DNA from: Listeria immobilis
GTDB lineage: Bacteria; Bacillota; Bacilli; Lactobacillales; Listeriaceae
Assembly: GCF_014322765.1 (NCBI RefSeq)
Contig: NZ_JAASTZ010000019.1
Coordinates: forward strand, 1-59,975
Length of the DNA stretch: 59,975 nt
Direction of reading: 5' to 3'
Of this stretch, positions 17,260 through 27,429 are shown one piece after another; position 1 is the stretch's first letter; each line of letters opens with the position of its first letter. The notes below the pieces were generated by a model. That model was given only the letters and a program-made list of their open reading frames with translations, was not told the origin of the DNA and ran no database searches. The translations under genes were made by a program, and so were the position numbers.

Positions 17260-19146
17260 TTATTTGTCTCTATAAACAGATTTTGGTTTTCCGTACCACC
17301 AATGACCAAGATGTTTTTGGAACCAAGGAACTGCCCAATAATCAAGACCGAATGTACGACCAGCACCATTTAGAAGTGCGATAGAAGCTGGTAACGCCCA
17401 GAATTTGTCCCAACCAAGCATAGCACTTAGAGTGAACATTACTAGGAATCCGGCACTTCCGATACTTACTAGCCAAGTGAATAGACCAACAACCATAGCA
17501 AGACCAATTGCAAGTTCAACAAAAGGAACAACTTTTTGCATAACTAATGCAACATCAAGGTTTGGCATTAGAAGTTTCATAATCCATTCAAACCAACCAG
17601 GCATATGACTAAGAATTGGTGTTGTTACGTTTGTTGCAGCAGCACCAGCAGCATCTCCGGCAGCTTGACTCGCGCCAGATGTAGCAGAAGTTTGTAACCA
17701 TTCGAATGGCATTTTAGAAGTTGTAGCAGTTAACCAAGAATCAGAACCAACACCATTAAATAATGGTTTTAAATTCGTAATACTTACTTTATCCCAAGTT
17801 GTTTCGCCGTAGATTTTAGAAAGAGCTTCGTCAATCCAGAACCAACCTAGATAAACACGTAATGGAAGTGTCCATAGTACGTTTCCGTAACGAGAAGTCC
17901 AACCACGGAAGATATTACGGTGATCTTTAATATGGAAGAATTCATGCATAACATATTGCCACATGTAATAACCACTACGAATACCAAAGAAGTAATAAAG
18001 GTTAACCATATGTTTCATTAAAATAGCGAACCAACCAGATAGATGCATACCACCAAGGTGAGCAACGCCGTATTTAGCGCCAATTGAAACCATAACCCCA
18101 TGATATTTACCTTGGAAGGCTTCTTTTTCACCAGTACCGCTCATTTCAACGATGATACTTTTCGCTGCAGTTAGAGCAGTTTGTTCAGCACCTTCAACGA
18201 TTTGCGGTGTTGGTTTGCCTTCTTCATCTTCAAAGTAAGCAAGGTCACCAACGACATAAACATCTTTAAGACCTTCTGCTTCCATATATTGATTTACTTT
18301 TAAACGTCCTGCACGAGCAGCTTCCATGCCGTAATCTTTTGTATCAGAGTTAGCACGAACACCAGCAGTCCAGATTAAAGTACTTGTTGGAATTTCTTCG
18401 CCAGATTTAAGCACAATGCTATCAGGTTTAACTTCAACAATTGCAGCGTTTTTCAAGATTTCAATACCTTTTTTAACCATGTAACGTTCTGCTTTGTCAG
18501 CGTCTCTTCTTTCTAGCATGTTAAGAATAGTTGGAGCTGCCTCTACGACAACTAATTTAATTTCAGAAGGATCAATTTTGTTATCTTTTGCTAAGCGATT
18601 TTTCCATTCTAAAAGTTCCCCAACCATTTCGATACCAGTAAATCCAGATCCACAAACAACGAAAGATAGCATTGCTTTGCGTTTTTCAACGTTTTGTTCA
18701 AGAGATGCTTTCGTTACAGTTTCTTCAATATGTTTGCGTAACTTAACAGAATCTTCCCAAGACCAAAGTGTGAAACCATTGTCGCTTACACCAGGTGTCC
18801 CGAAATCATTAGGTTCGCCGCCCATACCAAGTACTAGGTAATCAAATGGATAGCTCCCGTGTTCTGTTGTTACAATCTTTTTATCATGATCTACATGTGT
18901 CACGTTATCAGTTACAAGATTAACTTTTGTTCTATTAAACAAACGACGTAAATCATATTGAACTGCAGTTGGTTCAACACGACCACCAGCAACTTCATGA
19001 AGTTCAGTCATCATCGTATGGTACGAATGACGATCAATTAATGTAATATTAACGTCTTTGTCTTTCTTGTATTTCTTAGCTAATTTCTTAGCAGCGTGTA
19101 CACCTGCATATCCTGCCCCAATTAAGACAATATTTTTTTCAGGCAT
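17260..19146 (-). CDS. ndh2: Type II NADH dehydrogenase with C-terminal membrane domain (Ndh2)
   Basis: The 628-residue protein has a FAD/NAD-binding NDH-2 domain (about 1-395, with GAGYAGVHAAKKL and a second nucleotide motif near VVCGSGFTGIEMVGE). After it comes an unusual C-terminal region with several membrane helices (about 405-620, DoxX-like). That extension distinguishes the electron-transfer Ndh2 from the shorter respiratory enzyme. It oxidises NADH and reduces demethylmenaquinone for extracellular electron transfer. I prefer ATG 19146, because the upstream in-frame TTG at 19158 abuts the AAGGAG site. Confidence 0.9.
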   Translation of the reverse strand: MPEKNIVLIGAGYAGVHAAKKLAKKYKKDKDVNITLIDRHSYHTMMTELHEVAGGRVEPTAVQYDLRRLFNRTKVNLVTDNVTHVDHDKKIVTTEHGSYPFDYLVLGMGGEPNDFGTPGVSDNGFTLWSWEDSVKLRKHIEETVTKASLEQNVEKRKAMLSFVVCGSGFTGIEMVGELLEWKNRLAKDNKIDPSEIKLVVVEAAPTILNMLERRDADKAERYMVKKGIEILKNAAIVEVKPDSIVLKSGEEIPTSTLIWTAGVRANSDTKDYGMEAARAGRLKVNQYMEAEGLKDVYVVGDLAYFEDEEGKPTPQIVEGAEQTALTAAKSIIVEMSGTGEKEAFQGKYHGVMVSIGAKYGVAHLGGMHLSGWFAILMKHMVNLYYFFGIRSGYYMWQYVMHEFFHIKDHRNIFRGWTSRYGNVLWTLPLRVYLGWFWIDEALSKIYGETTWDKVSITNLKPLFNGVGSDSWLTATTSKMPFEWLQTSATSGASQAAGDAAGAAATNVTTPILSHMPGWFEWIMKLLMPNLDVALVMQKVVPFVELAIGLAMVVGLFTWLVSIGSAGFLVMFTLSAMLGWDKFWALPASIALLNGAGRTFGLDYWAVPWFQKHLGHWWYGKPKSVYRDK

Positions 19147-19486
19147 ATGCTTCCTCAACTCCTTGTAAGTTTATTCACAAAAATAAAATGAGTCCAAAAT
19201 TCCCCACAGTATTAATATAACCTATCATAGTTTAACAGAAACCTCCTACTAATGTCTAGATAGTATAGAATAATTCTAATCTAAAAAGTGAAAAATAGGA
19301 CTTTATACAAATAGAATAAAATTAAGCAGTCATAAAGTCCCTGTTTTTACTAGGTTTTTAGGCATTTTTGTTTCCAATTTTCTTTAGCAAGTGTGCTTTT
19401 ATTAATACGATATACATCAATAGTCATTTTTTAGAAAATTAGATAAATTACGTCTATAGAATTACAGTAGACAAAAGGAGGCGCTG

Positions 19487-19507
19487 ATGGTATCATTTGT
19501 ATTGTAA
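19487..19507 (+). CDS. Six-codon upstream ORF in the pplA leader
   Basis: ATG 19487 reads MVSFVL and then TAA. Its ribosome binding site, AAAAGGAGG at 19473-19481 with five-base spacing, is better than that of most full genes here. It lies about 85 bases before pplA and overlaps one arm of an alternative hairpin. That layout suits a leader peptide whose translation changes folding of the pplA leader, which is inference. Chance occurrence is possible because the ORF is so short. Confidence 0.45.
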   Translation: MVSFVL

Positions 19508-19509
19508 AA

Positions 19510-19554
19510 GTGATATCGTTTTATCAGATTATTCATCTGTGTTCACGATATCAC
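19510..19554 (+). promoter_or_regulatory. Inverted repeat GTGATATCG...CGATATCAC in the pplA leader
   Basis: Perfect nine-base arms lie at 19510-19518 and 19546-19554 with a 27-base loop. The left arm can alternatively pair with TATCATTT at 19491-19498 inside the short upstream ORF, so the two structures exclude each other. The repeat could also be a DNA operator. The pplA ribosome binding site follows 23 bases later. Confidence 0.5.
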
Positions 19555-19591
19555 AATCAACGTTTTAATAAAACAAAAGGTGGGAGCAAAT

Positions 19592-20494
19592 ATGAAATTG
19601 AAAAAAGTAGCAATGGGTATTACCGTAGTAATGGCTTCAAGTTTATTACTAGTAGGTTGCGGTAGTAGCGATGATAGCAGCAAGGACAAGAAAGACTCAG
19701 ACACAAAACAAACAGAAACAAAGAAAACAGCAGCAAAAACTGATGGTACTATGACTGATGGTACTTACAAATTAGAAGAAAAAAATTACGATGACAATGG
19801 CTGGAAAGCATTTATGTCCATCGAAGTAAAAGATGGCAAAATCACAAAATCCGACTATGATTACAAAAATAAAGATGGTAAATTAAAATCTGAAGACGCA
19901 GACTATGAAAAAAATATGAAAGCTAAAGCAGGCGTTGGTCCTCAAGAATATTTGAAACAACTAAATGATTCTTTAGTTGAACAACAAGCAGCAGGATCTG
20001 TAGAAGTAGTTTCAGGAGCAACTCATTCTTCAGACGCTTTCATCAACTATGCTAACCAATTAATCCAAGCAGCGCAAAAAGCTGATACAACTACAATTTC
20101 CATCAATAACCTAGCTAAAATGGAAGATGGAACTTACAAATTAGAAGAACAAAACTACTCACACAATTATCGTGTGGCATTCAGCATTGATGTAAAAGAT
20201 GGTAAAATCACTAAATCTGATTACAACTATGTTGATAAAGACGGCAACCTTAAATCAGACGATGCTGAGTATGAAAAAAATATGAAAGCTAAAGAAGGTA
20301 CTGGTCCAGCTGAATATATTCCAGCACTTAACAAATCTCTTGTAGATAAACAAACTCCTGCTGAAGTAGATACAGTTTCTGGTGCAACTAACTCTTCTAA
20401 CCAATTCAAAATCTACGCTGCACAACTTGAAAATGCAGCTCAAAATGGTAACACAGATACAATTAAAGTGTACAACCTAGTAGAAGCTGAATAA
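19592..20494 (+). CDS. pplA: PplA, flavinylated extracellular lipoprotein
   Basis: The 300-residue lipoprotein has lipobox LVGC with Cys23, then a Ser/Lys/Asp-rich linker and two homologous FMN-binding domains. Each domain ends in the flavinylation motif SGATxSS (Thr144 and Thr266), where FmnB attaches FMN. It shuttles electrons from the membrane to extracellular acceptors. In L. monocytogenes a peptide derived from the PplA signal sequence has also been reported as a pheromone. The start is ATG 19592 after AAGGTGGG; the GTG at 19580 lies inside that site. A terminator follows, separating it from fmnB. Confidence 0.92.
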   Translation: MKLKKVAMGITVVMASSLLLVGCGSSDDSSKDKKDSDTKQTETKKTAAKTDGTMTDGTYKLEEKNYDDNGWKAFMSIEVKDGKITKSDYDYKNKDGKLKSEDADYEKNMKAKAGVGPQEYLKQLNDSLVEQQAAGSVEVVSGATHSSDAFINYANQLIQAAQKADTTTISINNLAKMEDGTYKLEEQNYSHNYRVAFSIDVKDGKITKSDYNYVDKDGNLKSDDAEYEKNMKAKEGTGPAEYIPALNKSLVDKQTPAEVDTVSGATNSSNQFKIYAAQLENAAQNGNTDTIKVYNLVEAE

Positions 20495-20517
20495 TTTCTG
20501 CAAAGAAACGTACAAAA

Positions 20518-20553
20518 CGGCTGGCCCTTATTCTTGGGCTAGCCGATTTTTTT
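20518..20553 (+). terminator. Terminator after pplA
   Basis: CGGCTGGCCC and GGGCTAGCCG pair with one mismatch and are followed by T7. It would keep pplA mRNA far more abundant than the downstream fmnB-dmkA-fmnA message. Confidence 0.88.
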
Positions 20554-20654
20554 ATCGAAAAACAAGGAATTGCCCCCTTTTACTGTAGATTTATTCCTTT
20601 AATTACGCTATAGTTATTCAAGTAAAGATCATGATTAGAAAGGTGTAAAAGCTA

Positions 20655-21734
20655 ATGAATAAATGGAAATTGATACTTTCGATAATTATGTTGGTGCTCG
20701 TTGTGTCAGCTTGTGGAAACGCCAAAGAAGATACAGCTGAAAAACCAAGTGATTCGAAAAAACTAATTGATCAACCATACTCTAAAACCGACTTCCTCAT
20801 GGGGACAGTGGTTACATTAAAGATTTATGATAAAGATAAAGAAGCCGTTCTTGATAAAGGTTTTGATCGCATTAAAGAATTAGCGGCTAAGATTACAACA
20901 AGTGACTCTGGAAAAACATCAGAAGTAGATAAAATAAATGAACAAGCTGGAAAAAAACCAGTAAAAGTGTCAGATGATATTTACTATCTAATTCAAGAAG
21001 GGCTTAAGTACTCTGAAAACTCTGGAGGAAGCTTTGATATTACCATTGGTCCGTTAACCTCTTTATGGCACATCGGTTTTTCTGATGCACGTAAACCTTC
21101 ACAAGCAGAAATTGACGCTGTTTTACCATTAATTAATTACAAAAACGTCAAAATGAATGATAAAGACAAAACCGTTTACCTTGAAAAAGAAGGAATGGAG
21201 CTTGACCTAGGAGCGATTGCTAAAGGATACATTACAGATGAAACGCTCAAAGTATTTAAAGAAAATAAAGTAACGACTTCCATTATTGATTTAGGCGGAA
21301 ATATTTATGTACAAGGAAATAATCCAAATGGTAATAAGTGGAATGTAGGAATTCAAGATCCATTTTCCCCTCGAGGTAGTGTGATTGGGAAACTTCCAGA
21401 AGCGAACATGTCTATTGTGACATCTGGTATTTATGAGCGATATTTAGAAGTGGATGGAAAAACATACCACCATATTTTAAATCCGAAAACCGGCTATCCA
21501 TTTGATAACGATATTGCAGGAGTTTCGATTGTATCTAAAAAATCAATCGATGGCGACGGCCTATCCACTGCTACATTCTCCAAAGGTGTTAAAGGCGGAA
21601 TGGATTACATTGAACAATTTAAAGGAGTAGATGCTATTTTTATTAGTAAAGATAAAAAAGTATACGAAACTTCTGGATTGAAAGGGCAATTTGAATTAAC
21701 CGACAAAAACTTTGAAATGGATACATTAAAATAA
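20655..21734 (+). CDS. fmnB: FmnB, ApbE-family FMN transferase lipoprotein
   Basis: The 359-residue lipoprotein (lipobox VSAC, Cys20) has an ApbE domain: DFLMGTVVTLKIYD, GGSFDITIGPLTSLWHIG, LDLGAIAKGYITDE and IIDLGGNIYVQG. It cuts FAD and transfers FMN onto threonines of exported proteins such as PplA. It acts outside the membrane with Mg2+. It follows pplA after a terminator and precedes dmkA and fmnA in the electron-transfer set. ATG 20655 has AAAGGTG upstream. Confidence 0.92.
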   Translation: MNKWKLILSIIMLVLVVSACGNAKEDTAEKPSDSKKLIDQPYSKTDFLMGTVVTLKIYDKDKEAVLDKGFDRIKELAAKITTSDSGKTSEVDKINEQAGKKPVKVSDDIYYLIQEGLKYSENSGGSFDITIGPLTSLWHIGFSDARKPSQAEIDAVLPLINYKNVKMNDKDKTVYLEKEGMELDLGAIAKGYITDETLKVFKENKVTTSIIDLGGNIYVQGNNPNGNKWNVGIQDPFSPRGSVIGKLPEANMSIVTSGIYERYLEVDGKTYHHILNPKTGYPFDNDIAGVSIVSKKSIDGDGLSTATFSKGVKGGMDYIEQFKGVDAIFISKDKKVYETSGLKGQFELTDKNFEMDTLK

Positions 21735-21772
21735 AACTATTTAATATAGAAGAAAGGGGTTAAAAAGGAGTT

Positions 21773-22732
21773 ATGTCGATTCCGTCTTTTTTGAAATTAG
21801 TCGAAATTCAGACTAAAATTGCTAGTGTATTCCCATTTATGCTAGGGACGTTATTTGTTGTCTATCAATATGATTTATTTAAGCCAGTTAATACACTCAT
21901 ATTTTTTGGCGCCATGTTGATATTCGATTTAACTACAACGGCAATTAATAATTATATGGATTATCGTAAAGCAACAGATAATCATGATTACGATTATCGA
22001 ACAACAAGTAATGTCATCGGGCAAGAACGCATTTCTGAACGAACAGTTATAATCACGATTTTTCTAATGTTCTTTATTGCAACTGGTTTAGGTGTTTGGC
22101 TAGTAGTTAGAACCGACTTGCTTGTGCTATTAATTGGCTTTGTTTGTTTTTGTATTGGTATTTTGTATACATTTGGACCTGTACCACTTTCTCGTATGCC
22201 GTTAGGAGAAATTTTCTCAGGCGTGACAATGGGATTTGGCATATTTTTTTTAGCAGTATATGTAAATGCTTATGATGCTGGAATTGCAAATTTGCTTTGG
22301 CAAGGGGAAATGGTTACAATTCAGTTCAATTTAATAGAAATTATTCGGATAGGTGTGGTATCCTTACCGTGTATTTTTACGATTGCTAACATTATGCTGG
22401 CTAATAACTTATGCGATTTAGACGAAGATATTAGAAACCATCGTTATACACTTCCTTATTATATAGGAAGAAAAATGGGTGTCATACTATTTAATGGATT
22501 ATATTATGCATCATTTTTAGCAGTAGCTGTTTCCGTTGCAGTTGGCTTCTTGCATCCTATTATGCTGCTGTCACTACTTGTAGCTTATCCAGTCTATCGT
22601 AATTTGGTTAAATTTAACAAAGAGCAAGTAAAATCGAAAACATTTGTTATCGGAATACGGAATTTTGTACTAATCAATGCGACATTGACAATCTTAATGG
22701 CAGTGAGCGTTCTGTTACAAAAATTGGCATAA
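21773..22732 (+). CDS. dmkA: DmkA, UbiA-family prenyltransferase for demethylmenaquinone
   Basis: The 319-residue membrane prenyltransferase (about eight to nine helices) has the first Asp-rich motif in NNYMDYRKATDNHDYD and the second in NNLCDLDEDIRNHRYTLP. It joins the polyprenyl chain made by DmkB to dihydroxynaphthoate, giving the quinone dedicated to extracellular electron transfer. It is a paralogue of MenA. An AAAAAGGAG site precedes ATG 21773, and it lies 38 bases after fmnB. Confidence 0.9.
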   Translation: MSIPSFLKLVEIQTKIASVFPFMLGTLFVVYQYDLFKPVNTLIFFGAMLIFDLTTTAINNYMDYRKATDNHDYDYRTTSNVIGQERISERTVIITIFLMFFIATGLGVWLVVRTDLLVLLIGFVCFCIGILYTFGPVPLSRMPLGEIFSGVTMGFGIFFLAVYVNAYDAGIANLLWQGEMVTIQFNLIEIIRIGVVSLPCIFTIANIMLANNLCDLDEDIRNHRYTLPYYIGRKMGVILFNGLYYASFLAVAVSVAVGFLHPIMLLSLLVAYPVYRNLVKFNKEQVKSKTFVIGIRNFVLINATLTILMAVSVLLQKLA

Positions 22733-22751
22733 GGGAAGGGGGCTTCTTTGA

Positions 22752-23552
22752 ATGATAGAAAAGCTAATATTAGGTCGCTTTGTTCCAGGGGAGTCCTTGA
22801 TTCATGGCCTTGATGCAAGAACAAAGCTACTCGCAGGTTTTTATTATATTGGAATTTTATTTTTAGCGAACAACTGGTGGACATATGCCTTAATGGTTTT
22901 GTTCACACTAATGATTATCCAGTTAACTGGAATTAAAGTAAAAGTTTTCATCAAAGGAATAAAACCGCTCATTTGGTTGATTCTATTTACAGTCATCATG
23001 CAGGTCTTGTTTACGAGTGGTGGAACAATTTATATTGACTGGGGTCCGTTTACAATATCTTCATTCGGACTTTTAAATGGTGTTTTTGTATTTTTACGTT
23101 TTGCGCTTATTATAATGATGTCAACAGTCATCACATTAACAACTACTCCCATGGATTTAACAGATGCAATAGCTTACATCCTTCGACCTTTCGTAGTGCT
23201 AAAAGTTCCTGTAAACGATATTGCTTTAATGATTTCTGTGGCGTTACGCTTTATCCCTACGCTTATGGGGGAGACAGACAAAATTATGAAAGCTCAGCGT
23301 GCACGTGGTGTAGACTTTGGTGAAGGGAATTTATTTGAACAAATGAAAGTGGTAGTGCCGATTTTTATTCCGCTGTTTGTTAGTTCCTTTAATCGTGCGG
23401 AAGAGCTTGCTGACGCGATGGAAGCAAGAGGATATAGAGGCGGTGAAGGAAGGACGCGTTTTCGGATACTGCATTGGCATTTCGGGGACTTGATTGCAGG
23501 GCTTGTAATGGTTCTTTTAACAATAGGATTATTAGTACTTCGGTCAACCTAA
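22752..23552 (+). CDS. fmnA: FmnA, EcfT-type membrane subunit for flavin export
   Basis: The 266-residue EcfT-family protein begins EKLILGRFVPGESLIHGLD and has about five helices. Two Ala-Arg-Gly coupling motifs, KAQRARGVDFGE and [16 protein letters not shown], contact the EcfA ATPases. It closely resembles EcfT encoded at 43153 in this window but sits in the electron-transfer operon. In L. monocytogenes such a protein has been reported to work with RibU and the shared EcfA proteins to supply flavins to the outside for FmnB. It ends the operon before a terminator. Confidence 0.85.
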   Translation: MIEKLILGRFVPGESLIHGLDARTKLLAGFYYIGILFLANNWWTYALMVLFTLMIIQLTGIKVKVFIKGIKPLIWLILFTVIMQVLFTSGGTIYIDWGPFTISSFGLLNGVFVFLRFALIIMMSTVITLTTTPMDLTDAIAYILRPFVVLKVPVNDIALMISVALRFIPTLMGETDKIMKAQRARGVDFGEGNLFEQMKVVVPIFIPLFVSSFNRAEELADAMEARGYRGGEGRTRFRILHWHFGDLIAGLVMVLLTIGLLVLRST

Positions 23553-23581
23553 AAACATTCGGTCTTTACGGATGTTTTTTT
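23551..23581 (+). terminator. Terminator of the fmnB-dmkA-fmnA operon
   Basis: AAAACATTCG and CGGATGTTTT pair with one mismatch around a short loop and run into T7. Confidence 0.8.
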
Positions 23582-23688
23582 GTATGCGTCAAATCCATAT
23601 ATATAGCCGTTTTCTATTATATATAAAGTGTGTTTCTACTATATAAAAGATTCAATAAAAATAACTTGAAACTTTTTTTGAAAAGCGG

Positions 23689-23717
23689 TTGATTACTATG
23701 CCTAACCCGTGTATAAT
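23689..23717 (+). promoter_or_regulatory. S10 operon promoter
   Basis: TTGATT and TATAAT are separated by 17 bases. Transcription would start near 23724, leaving a 180-base structured leader before rpsJ. Confidence 0.75.
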
Positions 23718-23723
23718 AGATAA

Positions 23724-24212
<489 letters not shown>

Positions 24213-24246
24213 TAAGAATATATTAAATTAACAGGAGGTGTGACTC

Positions 24247-24876
24247 ATGACCAAAGGAATCTTAGGTAGAAAAGTAGGGATGACACAAGTTTTCACTGAA
24301 AACGGCGAACTTATTCCAGTAACAGTAATCGAAGCAGCACAAAACGTGGTACTTCAAAAGAAAACTGTTGAAACTGACGGCTACGAAGCTGTACAAATCG
24401 GTTTCGAAGATAAGCGAGCAAAATTGTCAAACAAACCCGAACAAGGTCATGTAGCAAAAGCCAATACTACTCCTAAGCGCTTCATTCGCGAATTCCGCGA
24501 TGTAAACTTAGACGAGTATGAGATTGGTGCAGAAGTAAAAGTAGACGTATTCGCAGAAGGTGACATCATCGACGCGACAGGCGTATCGAAAGGTAAAGGA
24601 TTCCAAGGTGTTATTAAACGCCACGGACAATCCCGCGGCCCTATGGCCCACGGTTCCCGTTACCATCGTCGCCCTGGTTCAATGGGTCCAGTAGCACCTA
24701 ACCGTGTTTTCAAAAATAAACTACTTCCAGGTCGTATGGGTGGAGAACAAATCACTATCCAAAACCTAGAAATCGTTAAAGTAGACGTTGAAAAGAACGT
24801 TCTTTTAGTAAAAGGTAACGTTCCAGGCGCTAAAAAAGCATTAGTTCAAATTAAAACTGCTACTAAAGCAAAATAA
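24247..24876 (+). CDS. rplC: 50S ribosomal protein L3
   Basis: The 209-residue L3 begins [16 protein letters not shown]. Its long extension reaching the peptidyl-transferase centre is visible as [19 protein letters not shown], about residues 128-147, the region where pleuromutilin- and linezolid-resistance changes occur in other bacteria; I see no obvious departure from the family. It is an early assembly protein of 23S rRNA domain VI. It lies 34 bases after rpsJ with AGGAGGTG upstream. Confidence 0.97.
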   Translation: MTKGILGRKVGMTQVFTENGELIPVTVIEAAQNVVLQKKTVETDGYEAVQIGFEDKRAKLSNKPEQGHVAKANTTPKRFIREFRDVNLDEYEIGAEVKVDVFAEGDIIDATGVSKGKGFQGVIKRHGQSRGPMAHGSRYHRRPGSMGPVAPNRVFKNKLLPGRMGGEQITIQNLEIVKVDVEKNVLLVKGNVPGAKKALVQIKTATKAK

Positions 24877-24901
24877 TTTATTTGGAAAGGAGGACTAACG
24901 A

Positions 24902-25525
24902 ATGCCAAAATTAAGCTTACTTAAACAAGATGGAACAAACGCTGGCGAAATTACTTTAAACGACACTGTTTTCGGTATCGAACCAAATGAAAAAGTTGTT
25001 GTTGATGTGATTTTGAGCCAACGTGCATCCCTACGTCAAGGGACTCATAAAGTGAAAAATCGTTCAGAAGTACGTGGTGGCGGACGTAAACCATGGCGTC
25101 AAAAAGGTACAGGTCGTGCCCGTCAAGGTTCAATCCGTTCCCCGCAATGGCGTGGCGGTGGTGTCGTATTCGGCCCAACACCTCGTTCATATGCTTACAA
25201 ATTACCTAAGAAAGTTCGTCGTTTAGCGATTAAATCAATTCTTTCTTCTAAAGTAAATGAAGAAAAATTAGTTGTACTTGAAGGTTTAGCTTTCGATGCA
25301 CCTAAAACAAAAGAATTTGCGGCTTTTCTTAAAAATATCTCTGTAGATACTAAGGCACTAATCGTAGTTGCTGGTGAAAGTGAAAATGTAGAATTATCTG
25401 CACGCAACTTACAAGGCATTACAGTTATTCCAGCTGAAAGTATCTCAGTACTAGAAGTTGCTAAACATGATAAGTTAATTATCACAAAAGCAGCTGTCGA
25501 AAAAGTAGAGGAGGTGCTCGCATAA
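24902..25525 (+). CDS. rplD: 50S ribosomal protein L4
   Basis: The 207-residue L4 contains the tunnel loop (about 62-98, with [19 protein letters not shown] and [13 protein letters not shown]) where macrolide-resistance changes occur in other bacteria; it looks intact. L4 is the autogenous repressor of the S10 operon in E. coli, so it is the candidate ligand for the leader structure here. Its stop overlaps the rplW start (TAATG). Confidence 0.97.
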   Translation: MPKLSLLKQDGTNAGEITLNDTVFGIEPNEKVVVDVILSQRASLRQGTHKVKNRSEVRGGGRKPWRQKGTGRARQGSIRSPQWRGGGVVFGPTPRSYAYKLPKKVRRLAIKSILSSKVNEEKLVVLEGLAFDAPKTKEFAAFLKNISVDTKALIVVAGESENVELSARNLQGITVIPAESISVLEVAKHDKLIITKAAVEKVEEVLA

Positions 25526-25809
25526 TGGATGCACGCGACATCATTAAGCGCCCGGTTGTAACTGAAGAATCTACAAGTATTCTCGACGATAAGAAATATA
25601 CATTTGAAGTAGATACTCGCGCAACTAAAACGCAAGTAAAATACGCAATTGAAGAAATTTTCGACGTGAAAGTTGCTAAAGTAAACGTAATGAATTACAA
25701 AGGCAAACTTAAACGTATGGGCCGTTATGCAGGTTACACTAACAAACGTCGTAAAGCGATTGTTACTGTTACAGCTGACAGCAAAGAAATTCAATTCTTT
25801 GAAGTATAA
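25525..25809 (+). CDS. rplW: 50S ribosomal protein L23
   Basis: The 94-residue L23 sits at the exit of the peptide tunnel, where trigger factor and SRP dock. The sequence [16 protein letters not shown] is typical for Bacilli. The one-base overlap with rplD suggests coupled translation. The length is normal and nothing unusual is seen. Confidence 0.96.
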   Translation: MDARDIIKRPVVTEESTSILDDKKYTFEVDTRATKTQVKYAIEEIFDVKVAKVNVMNYKGKLKRMGRYAGYTNKRRKAIVTVTADSKEIQFFEV

Positions 25810-25849
25810 TTCGTCTAACTTTAAATAAATCTAACGAGGAGGGGAAACA

Positions 25850-26683
25850 ATGGCGATCAAAAAGTATAAACCTACCACAAACGGGCGCCGGCATATGACT
25901 AGTTCAGATTTTGCTGAGATTACTACAAGTACTCCAGAAAAATCTTTACTACGTCCTCTTAAAAAGAAAGCCGGACGCAATAACCAAGGTAAGTTAACTG
26001 TTCGTCATCACGGCGGTGGACATAAACGCCAATACCGCGTGATTGATTTCAAACGTAACAAAGATGGTGTTCCAGGACGCGTTGCAACGATCGAGTACGA
26101 TCCAAACCGTTCTGCTAATATTGCTCTAATCAACTATGCTGATGGAGAAAAACGTTACATCATTGCAGCAAAAGGCCTTGAAGTAGGTCAAACAATTTAT
26201 TCAGGAGCAGAAGCCGACATTAAAATCGGTAATGCACTAGAATTAAAAGATATTCCAGTGGGTACTGTTATCCACAATATCGAAATGAAACCTGGTAAAG
26301 GTGGACAATTAGTACGTTCTGCTGGAACAAGTGCTCAAGTGCTTGGTAAAGAGGGTAAATACGTATTAATCCGCTTAAACTCTGGTGAGGTTCGTATGAT
26401 TCTTGCTACTTGCCGTGCTACAATCGGTCAAGTTGGTAATGAACAACATGAACTTATCAACATTGGTAAAGCAGGTCGTTCACGTTGGATGGGTAAACGC
26501 CCAACTGTTCGTGGATCTGTAATGAACCCGAACGATCACCCGCACGGTGGTGGTGAAGGTAAAGCGCCAATCGGTCGTAAATCACCAATGTCTCCATGGG
26601 GTAAACCAACTCTTGGATACAAAACACGTAAGAAAAATAACAACTCCGATAAATTTATCGTACGTCGTCGTAAGAAAAAATAA
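25850..26683 (+). CDS. rplB: 50S ribosomal protein L2
   Basis: The 277-residue L2 has the conserved peptidyl-transferase-region motif [15 protein letters not shown] (about 221-235), including the functionally important histidine. It bridges 23S rRNA domains II, IV and V and is needed for subunit joining. The GAGGAGGGG site precedes ATG 25850. Confidence 0.97.
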   Translation: MAIKKYKPTTNGRRHMTSSDFAEITTSTPEKSLLRPLKKKAGRNNQGKLTVRHHGGGHKRQYRVIDFKRNKDGVPGRVATIEYDPNRSANIALINYADGEKRYIIAAKGLEVGQTIYSGAEADIKIGNALELKDIPVGTVIHNIEMKPGKGGQLVRSAGTSAQVLGKEGKYVLIRLNSGEVRMILATCRATIGQVGNEQHELINIGKAGRSRWMGKRPTVRGSVMNPNDHPHGGGEGKAPIGRKSPMSPWGKPTLGYKTRKKNNNSDKFIVRRRKKK

Positions 26684-26770
26684 TCGGCATAATAGATTGA
26701 ATAAAATTGGTAGCAGGATAGCGAGGACATGTGTTCTCAGCTTCCTGACTATGCGAAGGGAGGTTCCGTC

Positions 26771-27049
26771 ATGGGTCGTAGTTTGAAAAAAGGACCTTTT
26801 GTTGATGATCACTTGATGAAGAAAGTGGAAGCAGCAGCAGAAAGCGAAAAGAAACAAGTAATTAAAACTTGGTCTCGTCGCTCCACGATTTTCCCAACTT
26901 TTGTTGGACAAACAATCGCAGTATATGATGGACGTAAACACGTTCCTGTTTATGTTCAAGAAGATATGGTAGGACACAAACTGGGCGAATTCGCACCAAC
27001 TCGTACGTACCGCGGTCATGCGGGCGACGATAAAAAAACTAAACGCTAA
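26771..27049 (+). CDS. rpsS: 30S ribosomal protein S19
   Basis: The 92-residue S19 begins [19 protein letters not shown]. The open frame extends upstream to 26729, but GGGAGG before ATG 26771 and the family length fix the start. It is part of the 30S head near the A-site finger contact. The 87-base gap before it holds only a weak hairpin. Confidence 0.97.
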   Translation: MGRSLKKGPFVDDHLMKKVEAAAESEKKQVIKTWSRRSTIFPTFVGQTIAVYDGRKHVPVYVQEDMVGHKLGEFAPTRTYRGHAGDDKKTKR

Positions 27050-27069
27050 TTTGAGAGGAGGATATCCTA

Positions 27070-27426
27070 ATGGCAAGTGAAGTTACAAGCGCAAAAGCCG
27101 TTGCCAAAACGGTTCGTATTGCTCCTCGCAAAGCTAGAATCGTCATTGATTTAATTCGAGGCAAGCAAGTTGGCGAAGCAATTGCAATCTTGAAGTATAC
27201 TCCAAGATCCGCTTCCCCAATTATTGAAAAAGTATTAAAATCCGCTATTGCTAACGCAGAGCATAATTATGATTTAGACATTAACAACCTTGTAGTAGAG
27301 GAAGCATTTGTTGACGAAGGTCCAACACTTAAACGTTTCCGTCCACGTGCACAAGGTCGTGCAAGTGCAATCAACAAACGTACTAGCCACATTACAGTTG
27401 TGGTATCTGAAGTGAAGGAGGGATAA
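27070..27426 (+). CDS. rplV: 50S ribosomal protein L22
   Basis: The 118-residue L22 has the long beta-hairpin lining the exit tunnel, around [19 protein letters not shown] (about 85-103), where macrolide-resistance insertions or deletions arise in other species. No insertion or deletion is evident. It starts at ATG 27070 after GAGGAGG. Confidence 0.96.
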
Positions 27427-27429
27427 TTC

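Larger units (their letters stand above)
19159..19591. other. Divergent regulatory region between ndh2 and pplA
   Basis: No full gene is present. The 430 bases must contain the ndh2 promoter on the minus strand and the pplA promoter on the plus strand (TTAGAA at 19431 with TATAGA at 19455 is one weak candidate). It also holds a six-codon ORF and alternative hairpins, described separately. Confidence 0.6.

Noticed and set aside
25195-25794. A 199-codon minus-strand open frame opposite rplD and rplW
   Set aside because: It is antisense to two highly conserved ribosomal genes, has Cys/Phe-rich shadow composition and no translation signals.
26582-27076. A 164-codon minus-strand frame across rplB and rpsS
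   Set aside because: It is a shadow of conserved genes on the other strand and contains no recognisable domain.
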